Assembly (NCBI GenBank): GCA_938041705.1
Contig: CALISP010000227.1
Span: forward strand, 1-12,806
Source of the DNA: an uncultured Cocleimonas sp.
GTDB taxonomy: Bacteria > Pseudomonadota > Gammaproteobacteria > Thiotrichales > Thiotrichaceae
Direction: 5' to 3'
Length of the DNA stretch: 12,806 nt
Position numbers and translations under genes: made by a program. Every line of letters begins with the position of its first letter. The first letter of the stretch is position 1. The notes beneath the pieces were generated by a model. The model was given only the letters and a program-made list of their open reading frames with translations. It had not been told where the DNA came from and did not search any database. Of this stretch, positions 1 to 5,934 are shown piece after piece.

Positions 1-136
1 TAACAGGTGCAGGTGTTGTTGGAATTTTTAAAGGAGCAGGAACCTTTGCATAGATCATTATTTTATTAGCAACACCCAAGACTAATACTAAGGTAGCTGT
101 CCAAAATAAAATCGCGTATATGATTCCTACTGCCAT
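1..136 (-). CDS. dsrM: DsrM, membrane quinol-interacting subunit of DsrMKJOP (N-terminal 45 residues only)
   Basis: Translation on the minus strand from the ATG at 136 gives 45 residues and runs off the left edge. It begins MAVGIIYAILFW, continues as a hydrophobic segment to about residue 22, and then reads APLKIPTTPAPV. That pattern is what I recall for the start of DsrM, a NarI-like membrane cytochrome b, and the position just after dsrC is the usual one. DsrM belongs to the DsrMKJOP complex, which links cytoplasmic DsrC and sulfur chemistry to membrane quinones. The start is uncertain: the ATG at 136 has no well-placed ribosome binding site, while an in-frame GTG at 142 lies 8 nt after a GTGGA. 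An in-frame stop at 160-158 bounds the frame upstream. Identity is fairly secure from context plus sequence; most of the gene is outside the window. Confidence 0.85.
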   Translation of the reverse strand, partial: MAVGIIYAILFWTATLVLVLGVANKIMIYAKVPAPLKIPTTPAPV

Positions 137-186
137 TTGCACAAAGAAATTCCACTCTTACTTAAAAATATTGATGAAGTTTGATG

Positions 187-210
187 ATTACTCACAATAT
201 AGTGAGTAAT
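187..210. repeat. Perfect 9-bp inverted repeat between dsrC and dsrM
   Basis: The arms ATTACTCAC (187-195) and GTGAGTAAT (202-210) are exact reverse complements around a 6-nt AATATA loop. On the minus-strand transcript this would form a compact hairpin about 100 nt after the dsrC stop and about 50 nt before dsrM. No run of U follows directly (five U residues appear only about 17 nt later), so it is not a classical intrinsic terminator. It could be a partial attenuator, an mRNA-stabilising hairpin or a protein site. Confidence 0.6.
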
Positions 211-259
211 AATATGAAATTAACAGATTTATTATTTATAACTAAAGCTCTTAATTTCT

Positions 260-289
260 TTAACATTAGCTCTAATAGAATAATGTTAA
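260..289. repeat. Second perfect 9-bp inverted repeat just after dsrC
   Basis: The arms TTAACATTA (260-268) and TAATGTTAA (281-289) are exact reverse complements with a 12-nt loop. It begins 20 nt past the dsrC stop codon on the minus-strand transcript. The stem is AT-rich and has no adjacent U-tract. It stands in tandem with the hairpin at 187-210. Together they could set a boundary between abundant dsrC mRNA and the downstream dsrM part of the operon. Confidence 0.5.
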
Positions 290-309
290 TTATCTTGCTA
301 CAAAAAGAT

Positions 310-642
310 CTAAACACAACCTGTTGGCTTTGGTAAACCTGCGTATTTACAAGCTTGTTTACCAGGACCGTAAGGAAACAGTGAATAAAGATATTTTGAG
401 TTGCCTTTATCTTTACCTAAACGCTTGCCTACTGCTTTAGTCAAAACACGAACTGCTGGAGCAATTTGGTATTCTTCATAATACTCACGAAGAAAGTTAA
501 TGATATCCCAATGATCATCTGATAAATCTACGTCTTCACCATCAGCTAGTGCTTTTGCGATTTCAGGGGTCCATGAACTAAGATCAACTAAATAACCTTC
601 TTCATCTAATTCAATTGTTTGTCCGTCTACTTCGAGTGCCAT
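310..642 (-). CDS. dsrC: DsrC, sulfur-carrier protein of the Dsr pathway
   Basis: This 110-residue cytoplasmic protein carries sulfur as a persulfide or trisulfide between DsrEFH, DsrAB and the DsrMKJOP complex. The C-terminal arm has both redox cysteines that define functional DsrC: Cys98 in KQACKYAGLPKPTGCV, and Cys109, the penultimate residue, 11 positions later. TusE-type relatives lack the first of these. Length and the flexible cysteine-bearing tail match the family. The start is secure because AAGGAG lies 7 nt upstream, the strongest ribosome binding site in the dsr block. A candidate promoter at 707-715 suggests transcription in addition to read-through from dsrA, which fits the high expression known for DsrC in sulfur oxidisers. 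Two hairpin-forming repeats follow the gene. Confidence 0.97.
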   Translation of the reverse strand: MALEVDGQTIELDEEGYLVDLSSWTPEIAKALADGEDVDLSDDHWDIINFLREYYEEYQIAPAVRVLTKAVGKRLGKDKGNSKYLYSLFPYGPGKQACKYAGLPKPTGCV

Positions 643-649
643 TAGCGCT

Positions 650-655
650 CTCCTT
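650..655 (-). promoter_or_regulatory. Strong ribosome binding site of dsrC
   Basis: On the minus strand AAGGAG is 7 nt upstream of the dsrC ATG at 642. It is much closer to consensus than the weak sites before dsrE, dsrF and dsrH, consistent with a need for high DsrC levels. Confidence 0.75.
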
Positions 656-706
656 ATTATTTATTAGAACTGTATTGTTAAAATTGTTTTATTAAAATAA
701 TCGACC

Positions 707-715
707 TTTATACTA
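707..715 (-). promoter_or_regulatory. Candidate dsrC promoter (-10 region)
   Basis: The minus strand reads TAGTATAAA in the 78-bp gap between dsrH and dsrC. The hexamer TAGTAT matches a sigma70 -10 box at 4 or 5 positions depending on alignment. The same 9-mer occurs upstream of dsrA at 4323-4331. No convincing -35 box is visible; the expected place lies within the end of dsrH. An internal dsrC promoter is known in the related Allochromatium dsr operon, so this is plausible but unproven. Confidence 0.4.
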
Positions 716-720
716 AGTGA

Positions 721-1029
721 TTAAAGCCAACTTTGGGTTGTTTCGTTATTAACTGTTAGATCGACAAAACCTGCATAATCTACAACTTCTATGCCATCAA
801 TCATTCTGCTTTTATCAATACCTCGTGCAGCTAAGTCACCACCAAGAACATACACTTTCTTATCAGTTAATGCACTTGTAAGCTGATTTGAAAATGAAGA
901 ATTTTTAATAGCACCTACTGAAGCATCTTCTATCATTAAAATAGAATCACCTGCTTTAGCATGATTTAAACAGCTACCAAATGATGTTTTTTCAAAAGGA
1001 GATTTATTTACAATATGTAACATAGCCAT
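721..1029 (-). CDS. dsrH: DsrH, TusB-like subunit of the DsrE2F2H2 sulfur relay
   Basis: This small 102-residue cytoplasmic protein matches DsrH in length and in its opening MAMLHIVNKSPF. It keeps the conserved cysteine at position 20, followed by the typical AKAGDSILMIEDA stretch. DsrH forms a hexamer with DsrE and DsrF that passes sulfur toward DsrC. The gene lies 23 bp after dsrF and 78 bp before dsrC. A second Met at codon 3 is an alternative start, but AAGAGA lies about 9 nt before the first ATG, so the longer form is kept. The ribosome binding site is only moderate. Confidence 0.93.
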   Translation of the reverse strand: MAMLHIVNKSPFEKTSFGSCLNHAKAGDSILMIEDASVGAIKNSSFSNQLTSALTDKKVYVLGGDLAARGIDKSRMIDGIEVVDYAGFVDLTVNNETTQSWL

Positions 1030-1052
1030 GAATATTTTCTCTTAAATTCGTC

Positions 1053-1460
1053 TCAAAAACTCAACGTAACTTCTTGCTCAGCCATAACGTCTGATAATTG
1101 TTCACGGTTAACCATAATAATTGATGGTTTTTCAGCCCAATCTTCATCTTCATCTTCCCAAACTAAGTCCATCAAATCATCTTTATTTAGGCCACGTTCT
1201 GATAACGACTCTTCTTCTACATAAAGTTTATTAATATCATAATCACCTAAAGCCTTGTATGCCTTAGAAAAATTCTTTTGTGCAATGCCTGTTGTATCTT
1301 GACCTTTGGTAATCTGATAAACACCATCATCTAGAAATGCTAAAGAAACCTCTTGATCAAATGCAGCTGAAATTAAAACGACCTCTAATGATTCCAAAGC
1401 ATACGAAGTCCCATATGGAGCTTTGCGATTAACAAACATGAATTTTTTAGTAGCCATCAT
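1053..1460 (-). CDS. dsrF: DsrF, TusC-like subunit of the DsrE2F2H2 sulfur relay
   Basis: The product has 135 residues and the DsrF-type start KKFMFVNRKAPYGTSYALE, with the DsrE/F fold expected from family and position. It contains no cysteine at all, so it cannot carry sulfur itself. This fits a structural role in the DsrEFH hexamer, with the active cysteines in DsrE and DsrH. A stretch near residues 100-109 is strikingly acidic (WEDEDEDW). Two Met codons begin the frame, at 1460 and 1457. GGTG sits 4 nt before the first and 7 nt before the second, so the real start may be the second, giving 134 residues. The gene lies 12 bp after dsrE. Confidence 0.93.
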   Translation of the reverse strand: MMATKKFMFVNRKAPYGTSYALESLEVVLISAAFDQEVSLAFLDDGVYQITKGQDTTGIAQKNFSKAYKALGDYDINKLYVEEESLSERGLNKDDLMDLVWEDEDEDWAEKPSIIMVNREQLSDVMAEQEVTLSF

Positions 1461-1472
1461 TTATCACCAAAA

Positions 1473-1865
1473 TTAATCTCCAAAAACGACTGTTCGATCA
1501 GACTCTATACTGCCTTCTATTAACTGACCTAGACCAGAAATACGAAAACCATCAATAATATTATCTGCATCAAGTCCCTGACGTTTAGATTCGTTTTCAT
1601 CCATCAAACCACGACGTTGTGCTGCCGCTATACAAATAACTAAATCTAAATCATGTTCTTTAGATAGGTCAGACCATTCTTTTTGAATTTGACGATCATC
1701 TGCAGGTGGTACTGACAATCGTGTTCCGTTATTTACACCATCATGATAAAAAAAGATTCTGAAAATTTCATGACCTTGAGCCAATACTGCTCGTGCAAAA
1801 TTTAAAGCAGAATCTGCAGATTGATGTTGATAAGGCCCTTCATTGACCATGATTGTAAATTTCAT
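1473..1865 (-). CDS. dsrE: DsrE, TusD-like sulfur-binding subunit of DsrE2F2H2
   Basis: This 130-residue cytoplasmic protein is the sulfurtransferase subunit that delivers sulfur to DsrC. The active cysteine is at position 78 within DLVICIAAAQRRG, the same number as the catalytic cysteine known for Allochromatium DsrE. The N-terminus KFTIMVNEGPY and the segment IFRIFFYHDGVNNG are typical of the family. The gene lies 21 bp after dsrB and 12 bp before dsrF. No clear ribosome binding site precedes its ATG, so translational coupling to dsrB is possible. Oxidative Dsr systems carry dsrEFH, and their presence is the main reason for reading this locus as sulfur-oxidising. Confidence 0.95.
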   Translation of the reverse strand: MKFTIMVNEGPYQHQSADSALNFARAVLAQGHEIFRIFFYHDGVNNGTRLSVPPADDRQIQKEWSDLSKEHDLDLVICIAAAQRRGLMDENESKRQGLDADNIIDGFRISGLGQLIEGSIESDRTVVFGD

Positions 1866-1886
1866 AAATATTTATCTAAGTTAATT

Positions 1887-2963
1887 CTAGAAACGAATAT
1901 GTGTAGAAGAGTTCAAGTTTGAACGAGCACCGCGCCAGTTATCAATATGATACTTTGTAAATGGTAATCCAGTCTCTTCAAAGAAACGAGGCCAGCCGAT
2001 GCGCTCAACCCACTCGTTTATTCTCTCGTAATCTCTAGCTCCAGCTTTGTAACTTTCAAGTATCTTCTTAACAATCGCTGTAGCTTCTGGCCATCTTGGT
2101 GGGTTATTAGGAATACCAGCTGCAACAAGACGTTGAAACGTAGGCTTACCGCGAGCATTTGAATGATTACCACCGATCCAAATAGCTAATTGAGTGTGCT
2201 CATGATCGTTAATCTGCATTGGTGGACAAGGCGGATAACAAGCACCACAACAAATACATTTTTTCTCATCAACTTCTAGCGATGGCTTACCGTCAACCAT
2301 TGCAGGGCGAATTGCCGCTACTGGGCAACGAGCAACTACTGAAGGACGTTCACATACATTACCAACCAATGAATGATCTATTTTAGGTGGTTTAGTGTGC
2401 TGTACGTTTATAGCAATATCACCCTGACCACCACAGTTTATCTGACAACAAGAGGTTGTCATATGAACTCGATTAGGCATATTCCAATTAGTGAACTCTT
2501 CATAAAGTTCATCCATCATTGCCTTTACCACACCAGAAGCATCTGTGCCTGGGATATCGCAATGTAGCCAACCTTGAGTATGTGACATCGAAGCAACTGA
2601 ATTTCTAGTTCCACCGACAGCAAAACCTTTATCTTGTAATGCTGCTATTAGTGCTGGTACTTTTTCTTCTTTATCAGTATAAAATTCAATATTACTTCTA
2701 ATAGTAAAACGAATATAACCATCTGCATATTCATCAGCAATATCTAGTAATGCACGAAGAGTAAACACATCAAGGATTCGCTGAGTTCCTGCTTTTACTG
2801 TCCAAATTTTATCGCCATATTTTGAAACATGAACCATGACCCCTGGTTGAATATCCTCATGATAATCCCACAAACCAAAATTGCGACGCATTGTTGGATG
2901 CATATACTGAAAACCATCGGGTGCCCCTGTTTCGATCGCTTCCCGCATCTTTGGTTTAGACAT
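1887..2963 (-). CDS. dsrB: DsrB, beta subunit of reverse-type dissimilatory sulfite reductase
   Basis: This 358-residue cytoplasmic subunit pairs with DsrA in the siroheme [4Fe-4S] enzyme that yields sulfite in sulfur oxidisers. The siroheme/cluster region contains Cys172, Cys173 and Cys177 (TTSCCQINCGGQGD), followed by the family stretch INVQHTKPPKID. An inserted ferredoxin domain at about residues 205-250 has Cys213-Pro, Cys236, Cys239, Cys242 and Cys246-Pro (KKCICCGACYPPCPP). Length is normal. AGGAG lies about 6 nt before the ATG, so the start is firm. The gene is 42 bp downstream of dsrA and 21 bp upstream of dsrE, clearly one operon. No frameshift or missing motif is visible. Confidence 0.97.
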   Translation of the reverse strand: MSKPKMREAIETGAPDGFQYMHPTMRRNFGLWDYHEDIQPGVMVHVSKYGDKIWTVKAGTQRILDVFTLRALLDIADEYADGYIRFTIRSNIEFYTDKEEKVPALIAALQDKGFAVGGTRNSVASMSHTQGWLHCDIPGTDASGVVKAMMDELYEEFTNWNMPNRVHMTTSCCQINCGGQGDIAINVQHTKPPKIDHSLVGNVCERPSVVARCPVAAIRPAMVDGKPSLEVDEKKCICCGACYPPCPPMQINDHEHTQLAIWIGGNHSNARGKPTFQRLVAAGIPNNPPRWPEATAIVKKILESYKAGARDYERINEWVERIGWPRFFEETGLPFTKYHIDNWRGARSNLNSSTHIRF

Positions 2964-3005
2964 TCTATACTCCTAAGTTTTATTGCTAATTATTCTAATA
3001 AATTA

Positions 3006-4268
3006 TTAAACTGCGATTTTTTCTTCACGTTTTTTTGCAAACCACTCTTCAGCAGCCTCATCCCAGCCATCAACTCTCACGTAAGAGCTATTTCTAGGTT
3101 GTGAAATCATATTAGGATCCGGGTCTACGCCAATTCCTTCGAGGAAATTAACCAAGCCAATACGCTCAATCATTTCACCCGTCCGTTCATGCTCAAGACC
3201 ATTTTCTGCCCAGAAATCTATAATTTCTTCAGCAAGTTCAACTATTTTCTCGTAATCTTCAGCACTTTCTAGTTTCATAAACGGCACTAAAACAGTACCC
3301 ATCAAGTCACCGATTTTTAAAGTACGTTTACCACCACAAAGAATAGTTACTCCCTTGTCATCACCTGGACTAATTGCTTTTGGTACCACATTCATACAAT
3401 GCATAGAACGTACACAGTTTGATTCATCTGCAATCAATGAGTTATCCGGACCCAACGACAGTGATTTAGACACGCAACGTGAAACTATGTTATCCATAAC
3501 ATAATCAACACCTTTCTTTTCAACATAAGCTTTCCACTCATCTTGATTGATCTTTTTGTGATCTCGCCATGTTCCTATAACCGCAAAGTCAGAACGCTCA
3601 ACGGCGTTTTGACAATCATTAGGACAACCAGACACTTTAAATTTGAATTTATAAGGTAATGCAGGACGATGAACATCATCCGTAAAATTATTTACAAGGT
3701 GACGGTGAGCGGCATGTTCATTAGTACAAGATTGTTCACACCTTGCAGAACCAACACAAGACATTGCGGTTCGTACGCATGGACCTGCTCCACCTAAGTC
3801 CCAACCATAATCATTGATCTCATCGAAGAATGGCTGAAAACTGGCGTTGTCAGCACCGATAAACATGATATTGCCAGTTTGACCGTGGAAAGTCTGTAGA
3901 CCTGAACCCCATTTCTCCCAACTGTCTGCAAGTCTTCGCATAATATCAGTTGTGTAGTAATTTCCGGGTGTTGGTTGAACACGCAAAGTATGGAACTCTT
4001 TTGATTCTGGAAACTTACTGGCTACTTCGGAAAAACGAGGAATAATTCCGCCTCCATAACCAAACACTGAAACTGTTCCGCCTTTCCAATAACCCATCTT
4101 AGTTTCATAGGAATGTTCTAATTGACCCAATAATCCGTTAGTGACGTTGTTGATTCTTTCGTCAGGGTGATTATCACGAAGATTTTTAATACCGGATATA
4201 AAACTTGGCCAAGGACCATCTTCTAAAACATCTAGCATTGGTGTTGGGTATTTTTTTATGTCAGCCAT
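3006..4268 (-). CDS. dsrA: DsrA, alpha subunit of reverse-type dissimilatory sulfite reductase
   Basis: This 420-residue subunit carries the catalytic siroheme site of DsrAB. The siroheme-coupled [4Fe-4S] signature is intact: Cys171-X5-Cys177 (CVGSARC) and Cys215-X3-Cys219 (GCPNDC). Residues 98-103 (QPTPGN) and the run from 153 (DYGWDLGGAGPCVRT) are typical of DsrA. A ferredoxin-like region follows, with cysteines at 265, 285 and 291. GGAG lies 8 nt before the ATG. The gene heads the operon and faces the divergent oxygenase gene across a 380-bp control region. With dsrEFH present and no dsrD seen, it is assigned to the oxidative rather than the sulfate-reducing type. A tree of DsrA sequences would settle the lineage. 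Confidence 0.97.
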   Translation of the reverse strand: MADIKKYPTPMLDVLEDGPWPSFISGIKNLRDNHPDERINNVTNGLLGQLEHSYETKMGYWKGGTVSVFGYGGGIIPRFSEVASKFPESKEFHTLRVQPTPGNYYTTDIMRRLADSWEKWGSGLQTFHGQTGNIMFIGADNASFQPFFDEINDYGWDLGGAGPCVRTAMSCVGSARCEQSCTNEHAAHRHLVNNFTDDVHRPALPYKFKFKVSGCPNDCQNAVERSDFAVIGTWRDHKKINQDEWKAYVEKKGVDYVMDNIVSRCVSKSLSLGPDNSLIADESNCVRSMHCMNVVPKAISPGDDKGVTILCGGKRTLKIGDLMGTVLVPFMKLESAEDYEKIVELAEEIIDFWAENGLEHERTGEMIERIGLVNFLEGIGVDPDPNMISQPRNSSYVRVDGWDEAAEEWFAKKREEKIAV

Positions 4269-4293
4269 GGCTGTCTCCGTAATTAGTTATTTG

Positions 4294-4321
4294 GTTAAAC
4301 ATATCATTTGAAATGTTTAAC
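4294..4321. promoter_or_regulatory. Perfect inverted repeat at the predicted dsrA transcription start
   Basis: The arms GTTAAACAT (4294-4302) and ATGTTTAAC (4313-4321) are exact reverse complements separated by 10 bp, close to one helical turn between the inner edges. The left end is 26 bp upstream of the dsrA start codon. It overlaps the position where transcription would begin from the -10 box at 4326-4331. This geometry suits a dimeric repressor operator; alternatively it is a leader hairpin in the dsrA mRNA. Confidence 0.5.
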
Positions 4322-4322
4322 T

Positions 4323-4331
4323 TTTATACTA
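4323..4331 (-). promoter_or_regulatory. Candidate dsrA promoter (-10 region)
   Basis: The minus strand reads TAGTATAAA, identical to the 9-mer upstream of dsrC (707-715). A TTTACT lies 18 nt further upstream and could act as the -35 box. The implied leader is about 50 nt. The region is very AT-rich, so chance matches are easy; the repeat of the same 9-mer at two sensible places raises confidence modestly. Confidence 0.45.
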
Positions 4332-4433
4332 TTTTTAATCAAACAAAAAAGTAAAAAACTATATTAAAACCATAAAAAATTAGTAATTTACAAACTTAAT
4401 TCAATTTATTAATGAATGATACTTTGCCTATAC

Positions 4434-4473
4434 ATTTTTAAGAATCTCACCCATGGGATGCAAGCTTAAAAAT
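4434..4473. repeat. 40-bp interrupted dyad in the divergent promoter region
   Basis: Outer arms ATTTTTAAG (4434-4442) and CTTAAAAAT (4465-4473) and the inner palindrome CCCATGGG (4450-4457) share one exact centre between 4453 and 4454. Fourteen of 20 symmetric pairs match, and the mismatches are confined to the 7-bp stretches between inner and outer elements. The inner part has no loop, so a DNA-level operator or architectural site is more likely than an RNA hairpin. The 10-mer CTTAAAAATA of the right arm also occurs at 161-170 upstream of dsrM. Confidence 0.5.
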
Positions 4474-4580
4474 AACTCTATCTACTAAGGGGTAGTTGGC
4501 CTGCTAAAGCTAGCTAATTCAAGTGAACTACTTTATTTTGAAACCATAATTTAACATCGTTGTTGCATAATTAACGGAAT

Positions 4581-4586
4581 TATAAT
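4581..4586 (+). promoter_or_regulatory. Candidate -10 box for the dioxygenase unit
   Basis: TATAAT is a perfect sigma70 -10 hexamer 62 bp upstream of the GTG start at 4649. TTGTTG at 4560-4565 is a possible -35 box with a short 15-bp spacer. Such AT-rich DNA produces TATAAT by chance, so only the placement supports it. Confidence 0.35.
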
Positions 4587-4648
4587 TTTTAATATCATTT
4601 CGATTTCAACATAAACTATATCTTCATAACTTAGCATAAAATATAGCC

Positions 4649-5677
4649 GTGAAACCTAACCCAAAATCTCCTTTTATATTAGAAAATACTGAAGAGTACG
4701 TTCAATGGCGAGAGATTAAACTAACTAAAGCTAATACTAATAAAAATAAAGATGTAATTAAATTAAAAATGACACCCCCACACTTTTCAGGTTTTTTTAC
4801 AGAGAACCACCAATCTGATAATACCAATACACAGCAAGATATATTTAGAACCGACATTTCACAGAATCACTATTACCCAATAAATAAAATCATTGAAGAA
4901 TGTAGCATTGATAACTATTGCCTATATTCAATTGATGATTATAAAAATTTCAACGAGATTAAAACTAAACAGTTGATTCATGCTTTAGCGAAAAGCTGTG
5001 GACTATCAAAACTTGATAACAATATATGTGCAGATTCAGATAGTTTAACCTCTATCCATCAAACTTCTCGTAAAGGACAACACGAGTATATTCCCTATAC
5101 CAACAAGAGATTAAGTTGGCATACAGACGGATATTACAACTTACCAGAAAACACTATTAATTCTATGCTTTTACATTGCTTTCACGCTGCCGATACAGGC
5201 GGGGAATCTGCTTTTTTAGATCATGAAATAGTTTATATATTACTTAGAGATAGCAATCCTAAATGGATTGAAGCCTTATCTAAAGAAGATGTAATGACAA
5301 TACCTGCAAACATTTTAAATGGAAGAACAATAAGACCTGAGCAAACTGGTCCAGTATTTTCTTTAACGGATCAAGGCCAATTGCACATGCGATACACTGC
5401 CCGTAAGAGGAACATTATTTGGGATAATAGTAATGCAACTACTGAAGCACTTGATTATTTACACAACTTATTGAATACATCTGTTTCAGATAAATCTGAA
5501 AGACCACCTGGTTCAGAGTTTATAGTTAATCGTAAGCTTAAAGCTGGAGAAGGTATTATTTCTCGAAATATCTTACATTGCCGCTCAGCTTATGAAGATG
5601 ATAGCTCGACTAAAACATCAACTGATCAACGATTATTGTTCAGAGGTCGATTTTATGACGAATTACCATATAGATAA
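4649..5677 (+). CDS. TauD/TfdA-family Fe(II)/2-oxoglutarate-dependent dioxygenase
   Basis: The 342-residue product has the iron-binding facial triad of this family: His158 and Asp160 in SWHTDGYYN, and a distal His310 in SRNILHCRSAYED. A downstream arginine-rich end (QRLLFRGRFYD, Arg328/332/334) would bind 2-oxoglutarate. The segment HCFHAADTGGESAFLD (from residue 176) is also typical. Such enzymes couple 2-oxoglutarate decarboxylation to oxidation of a substrate, and some release sulfite from sulfonates; the substrate here is unknown. The frame begins with GTG and no clear ribosome binding site precedes it, but the N-terminal SPFILENTEEYVQWR looks like the family start, so this start is preferred over the Met at codon 41. 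It is divergent from dsrA and leads a three-gene unit, so a sulfur-related role is inferred only. Confidence 0.85.
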   Translation: MKPNPKSPFILENTEEYVQWREIKLTKANTNKNKDVIKLKMTPPHFSGFFTENHQSDNTNTQQDIFRTDISQNHYYPINKIIEECSIDNYCLYSIDDYKNFNEIKTKQLIHALAKSCGLSKLDNNICADSDSLTSIHQTSRKGQHEYIPYTNKRLSWHTDGYYNLPENTINSMLLHCFHAADTGGESAFLDHEIVYILLRDSNPKWIEALSKEDVMTIPANILNGRTIRPEQTGPVFSLTDQGQLHMRYTARKRNIIWDNSNATTEALDYLHNLLNTSVSDKSERPPGSEFIVNRKLKAGEGIISRNILHCRSAYEDDSSTKTSTDQRLLFRGRFYDELPYR

Positions 5678-5708
5678 GTTTATACATTTACATAATAAAT
5701 ACGTTAAC

Positions 5709-5715
5709 AAAGGAG
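5709..5715 (+). promoter_or_regulatory. Strong ribosome binding site of the 65-residue gene
   Basis: AAAGGAG lies 9 nt before the ATG at 5725. It supports this short frame as a real gene and fixes its start. Confidence 0.7.
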
Positions 5716-5724
5716 TATTTATAA

Positions 5725-5922
5725 ATGCTATTACTAAGTGAAATTTTATTAACTGAAGGAGAGGAAATCTCCAATTTCGTAGAATTGAAAATTATCCTTC
5801 AAAAAAATGCGATTACACGTGGTGAGCTGTTTTTTAATGTTGATATCGAGCCACCTGCGTACCCTGATCGTCCAACTGATTGGCATGACCAACTAAATAT
5901 TGCTTTTGAATCGGCAAGATAA
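5725..5922 (+). CDS. Unknown 65-residue protein between the dioxygenase and the Cas6-like gene
   Basis: I do not recognise this protein. It is 65 residues long, mostly amphipathic and acidic in its first half (EILLTEGEEISNFVELKIIL), with a proline- and tryptophan-containing second half (IEPPAYPDRPTDWHDQL). There is no cysteine, signal peptide or clear membrane segment. A consensus ribosome binding site and tight packing (47 bp after the dioxygenase, 12 bp before the Cas6-like gene) support it as a genuine gene co-transcribed with both neighbours. The order suggests a small partner or adaptor of one of them, most likely of the Cas6-like protein, but nothing in the sequence proves this. Its function is left open. 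Confidence 0.75.
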   Translation: MLLLSEILLTEGEEISNFVELKIILQKNAITRGELFFNVDIEPPAYPDRPTDWHDQLNIAFESAR

Positions 5923-5934
5923 AGGATTTATAAA

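Larger units (their letters stand above)
4269..4648. other. Divergent intergenic control region (dsrA / dioxygenase)
   Basis: No credible coding frame is present. The region holds, from left to right: the dsrA ribosome binding site, a 9-bp inverted repeat (4294-4321), a candidate dsrA -10 box (4326-4331), an AT-rich stretch, a 40-bp dyad (4434-4473), a loose 6-bp inverted repeat GTAGTT (4492-4497) / AACTAC (4526-4531), and a candidate rightward -10 box (4581-4586). Concentration of symmetric elements between divergent genes suggests shared regulation. Confidence 0.7.

Noticed and set aside
187..289. Intrinsic terminator between dsrC and dsrM
   Set aside because: Neither hairpin is followed by a U-tract in the minus-strand transcript, so they are reported as inverted repeats rather than terminators.
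2373..3104. Two short plus-strand frames (2373-2567 and 2829-3104) within dsrB and at the dsrB/dsrA junction
   Set aside because: They are antisense to intact dsrB and dsrA, with no ribosome binding site or family resemblance.
1887..4268. Reading DsrAB as a sulfate-reducer enzyme
   Set aside because: dsrEFH directly follow dsrAB, DsrC and DsrM come next in the oxidiser order, and no dsrD is present; all point to the oxidative type.
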